Assembly: GCA_001939145.1 (NCBI GenBank)
Contig: LSRX01000357.1
Span: 510,375 to 574,374, forward strand
Reading direction: 5' to 3'
Origin: Symbiodinium microadriaticum
Taxonomy: Eukaryota > Sar > Dinophyceae > Suessiales > Symbiodiniaceae
Length of the DNA stretch: 64,000 nucleotides
In this document: positions 63,318 to 64,000 of the stretch, one piece after another
How the letters are laid out: the number at the start of each line of letters is the position of its first letter
How positions within the stretch are numbered: the first letter of the stretch is position 1
Made by a program: the position numbers and the translations under genes
Notes under the pieces: generated by a model
Databases searched by the model: none
What the model was told of the DNA's origin: nothing
Seen by the model: the letters and a program-made list of their open reading frames with translations, nothing else

Positions 63318-64000
63318 AAGATAATTTACTTATTTTCCCATATGAAAACCCTGAGCGCTAATCCCTCAACGCTTTTTGGCATCTGACACGCTCCCACCTC
63401 AGCACCTCACCGATGCTGGCAAGTGGAGCTCCGTACCTTCAAAACAGGATCGGATTTAGAGGTTTAAGTGGTCCACTGGTCTTTGATGAGGTTTACAGAG
63501 ATTTAGTATGAGGGGCCCTGAATGCTTAGAATAAGGGTTGCGGGTTCTAGTTTATTGGTTGCAGCATGTCTATCTAGGGGGTCTCTCATGGGGAAAGATT
63601 CCACGCCACCGCTTTCATGTCGTGTTCAGCCCGAGACCCAAAACCCATTTCACTACACCGCTGACCCTAGACGGTTTAGGGTTTAGGGGTTTAGGGTTTT
63701 AGGGCGTCGCCCTTTAAGTCCATAAACCCAAAGGTCTGCAGCATAGGTCCGAAAAAATCGGATCTTTGGCTTTTCTCTGAACATTCCTTAACCCCAAATA
63801 ACCTACCTTTTTAGGGCTCCTTACTATGATTTCTTAAAAAGGTCCCTAAAAGGTTGGCTATTTGGGGTTAAGGTTCGGGATACTTAACACATTCAGTGCC
63901 AAAGTAAGAAATGGAACTGGAATGTCCTCCTCCTCTCCCAAAATGCCTAGATCCTCAGTTCATTCCAAGATCAGGGGATTAGGGGTTTAGGGTAGGGCTT
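63318..64000. other. Unique DNA, hairpin and telomere-like ends
   Basis: 63507-63580 has a family D-like arm (GAGGGGCCCTGAATGCTTAG). 63674-63705 is G-rich telomere-like. A family E hairpin (63785-63873, ends ACCCCAAATA / TATTTGGGGT) follows. The window ends in TTTAGGG repeat. No gene recognised. Confidence 0.7.

Noticed and set aside
1..64000. CRISPR arrays, rRNA or tRNA genes, bacterial operons
   Set aside because: No spacer-repeat array, no recognisable rRNA or tRNA sequence and no prokaryotic gene layout was seen; the tandem signals are telomere-like or simple repeats.

Overview
The window looks like nuclear DNA of a dinoflagellate, most likely of the Symbiodiniaceae type. The evidence is: (i) TTTAGGG/CCCTAAA (plant and algal type telomere) repeats, mostly degenerate, scattered through nearly the whole window in both orientations; (ii) a ubiquitin-like/ankyrin gene of the kind greatly expanded in these algae; (iii) a LINE carrying the GEAAHPGP motif, which I associate with dinoflagellate retroelements; (iv) many introns with GC donors; (v) genes read from the same strand and closely spaced. 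The species is not determined.

Layout. 1-26 kb: mostly degenerate telomere-like repeats, microsatellites and short hairpin repeats of 70-180 bp, with a few islands of possible exons (an ankyrin fragment at 0.9-1.4 kb, a ubiquitin-like exon at 24.2 kb). 26.1-36.5 kb (+): a ubiquitin-like/ankyrin gene whose exons I joined by phase; its first intron is about 9 kb and holds a degenerate 8.7-kb LINE (LINE A) on the minus strand. 36.9-41.8 kb (+): a nine-exon gene for a secreted modular GH16 beta-glucanase (signal peptide, Cys-rich domain, Pro/Thr linker, GH16 domain with the GEIDTIE active site). Its nine exons add up to 1,263 nt in one uninterrupted frame. Its introns are largely made of telomere-like repeat, and one also carries a hairpin repeat and a deleted copy of LINE B. 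42.0-46.5 kb: a very AT-rich block unlike everything around it, origin unknown. 46.5-54.8 kb: telomere-like tracts, microsatellites, hairpins and exon-like blocks of a minus-strand gene (50.6-52.0 kb). 54.8-61.0 kb (+): a nearly intact LINE (LINE B) with an endonuclease-RT ORF ending in C2H2 zinc fingers, then a second coiled-coil, basic ORF placed after the RT ORF. 61-64 kb: more telomere-like tracts and hairpins, several of them second copies of those at 3-7 kb.

Main idea for a second look: exons, LINEs and hairpins are all embedded in telomere-like repeat. Several introns are flanked by short direct repeats spanning both splice sites (CCAG|GC, CGGCCAG|G, TTCAG|GCAG, G|GTACC), as expected if telomere-like or hairpin DNA was inserted into exons, with target duplication, and became introns. 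LINE B and its deleted derivative both end at a GAGGGTTTAGGG junction, so telomere-like repeat may also be the LINE's target. All repeat relations were read by eye; no search or alignment was run.
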